This document shows positions 63,270 through 64,000 of a stretch of 64,000 bases of DNA, one piece after another. Position numbers and translations under genes: made by a program. The notes beneath the pieces were generated by a model, which was given only the letters and a program-made list of their open reading frames with translations, was not told where the DNA came from and did not search any database. Origin of the DNA: Acetobacter ascendens (GTDB taxonomy: Bacteria; Pseudomonadota; Alphaproteobacteria; Acetobacterales; Acetobacteraceae). The DNA is taken from contig NZ_CP015164.1 of assembly GCF_001766235.1 (NCBI RefSeq), positions 2,507,001 through 2,571,000 on the forward strand, read 5' to 3'. Position 1 is the stretch's first letter. The number at the start of each line of letters is the position of its first letter.

Positions 63270-64000
63270 ATGGCTTCTCCCTCTGCTGTGCGGGATGCCG
63301 GAACGTCTTTTATTGGTGGGCGCATCCCGATGTGGATGCCGGTACTTTTAGGGTTCCTGACAGCCGTTGGACCTATTTCGACAGATATCTATCTGCCGGC
63401 TTTTCCGGCCATGGAGCAGACCTTCCATACAAGTGCTGGCAATGTGCAGTTTACATTGTCCATCTGGTTTGTAGGGCTGGCTATCGGGCAGATTACTGTA
63501 GGCCCTTTGTCCGATAGGTTTGGGCGGCGTAGGCCCATGCTTATAGGCAATGCTTTGTATGCCGTGGCTTCTGCCGTGTGTGCATTTGCGCCAGATATCA
63601 CCACGTTTTCCATTGCGCGGTTTGTGGCCTCCGTTGGAGCATCTGCCAGTCTGGTTATCCCCACCGCCTGCGTGCGCGATATGGTGCCGGATCGTAATGC
63701 CGGGGCACGTATGATGTCTCAGTTGGTCATGGTCATGGGTGTTGTGCCTATTCTGGCACCCATGCTGGGCGGTCTGGTTGTTGAGTTTGTTTCCTGGCGG
63801 ATTATCTTTTGGGCTTCTGCGGCCTATGGTGCGATATGTGTGGCGCTGATTTTGTTCGTGTTGCCAGAAACTCTTCCGTATGACCGGCGCGTGACTCTTT
63901 CTCCGTTTACGCTTGTATCACGTTACGTCACCCTAATTCGGGATCGGGCCTTTGCCAGCCATGCGCTGATAACAGCTTTTTCCACCTTCATGTCCTTTAG
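63270..64000 (+). CDS. multidrug efflux MFS transporter, Bcr/CflA type (cut by window edge)
   Basis: The frame opens at ATG 63270 (GGAG 8 bases upstream) and runs without a stop to the end of the window, giving 243 residues. The motifs GPISTDIYLPAFPAMEQTF and GLAIGQITVGPLSDRFGRRRPMLIG (motif A) and VIPTACVRDMVPDRNAGARMMS are typical of the Bcr/CflA drug:proton antiporters. About seven membrane helices are visible. The C-terminal half lies outside. The 160 bases before it contain a T-rich stretch but no clear promoter. Confidence 0.88.
   Translation, partial: MASPSAVRDAGTSFIGGRIPMWMPVLLGFLTAVGPISTDIYLPAFPAMEQTFHTSAGNVQFTLSIWFVGLAIGQITVGPLSDRFGRRRPMLIGNALYAVASAVCAFAPDITTFSIARFVASVGASASLVIPTACVRDMVPDRNAGARMMSQLVMVMGVVPILAPMLGGLVVEFVSWRIIFWASAAYGAICVALILFVLPETLPYDRRVTLSPFTLVSRYVTLIRDRAFASHALITAFSTFMSF

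Noticed and set aside
63140-63325. 61-codon minus-strand frame rich in Lys/Gln
   Set aside because: Overlaps the start of the efflux gene, is low complexity because it is antisense to a T-rich tract, and has no ribosome site.

Overview
The window is a stretch of alphaproteobacterial chromosome, most likely from an acetic acid bacterium (Acetobacteraceae, probably Acetobacter). Evidence for this is the C4-pathway 5-aminolevulinate synthase, the three-gene proton-translocating transhydrogenase, the sdhC-sdhD-sdhA-sdhB order, a small SRP RNA beside dnaX-ybaB-recR, a FYDLN zinc-ribbon protein, an opgG-opgH pair and a cytosolic alcohol/aldehyde dehydrogenase pair. The species call is inference. 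GC looks moderate (about 50-55% in sampled lines), apart from one AT-rich transporter gene. Most of the window is ordinary housekeeping DNA. I see no CRISPR array, prophage or intact insertion sequence.

Layout. 1-7.1 kb: the end of a truncated gene, tRNA-Leu(CAA), serC, then on the minus strand adhP with an aldehyde dehydrogenase, and pntAA-pntAB-pntB. 7.5-12.3 kb: asd and sdhCDAB. 12.4-18.4 kb: a CX5R phosphatase, an EamA-type transporter, and a minus-strand operon of a degenerate transketolase, gap and pgk. 18.5-24.6 kb: a lipoprotein, hemA, a DsbA-like thiol protein, a gamma-glutamyltransferase-like lipoprotein, recA and a GNAT enzyme. 24.7-31.7 kb: a ModE-like regulator, opgG-opgH for periplasmic glucans, and nagA with its sugar transporter. 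31.8-36.3 kb: SRP RNA, dnaX, ybaB, recR, a pteridine-reductase-like SDR and folB. 36.4-42.4 kb: a FYDLN protein, aroA-cmk-rpsA and a royal-jelly-family protein. 42.4-49 kb: rdgB-rph diverging from hrcA, PBP1A, and prfB with a programmed frameshift. 49.3-53.4 kb: tonB-exbB-exbD-exbD-TPR. 53.4-59.2 kb: the rod-shape operon mreB-mreC-mreD-mrdA-rodA. 59.3-64 kb: leuA with a leucine-rich leader peptide, ctaA, a VTT-domain protein and a truncated drug-efflux gene.

How the genes work together. Several blocks are functional units: alcohol to acid oxidation (adhP plus aldehyde dehydrogenase) next to NAD(P)H balancing (pnt); lower glycolysis (gap-pgk); respiration (sdh, ctaA, hemA); cell-wall elongation (mre/mrd/rodA and PBP1A); TonB energisation; and folate steps (SDR-folB).

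The three observations I rate highest are: the prfB frameshift site, which has the normal architecture but a UAA stop instead of the usual UGA; a transketolase-fold protein in the gap-pgk operon that lacks most catalytic histidines and cofactor residues; and an unannotated leader peptide with six Leu codons in nine, sitting before leuA with mutually exclusive RNA pairings.
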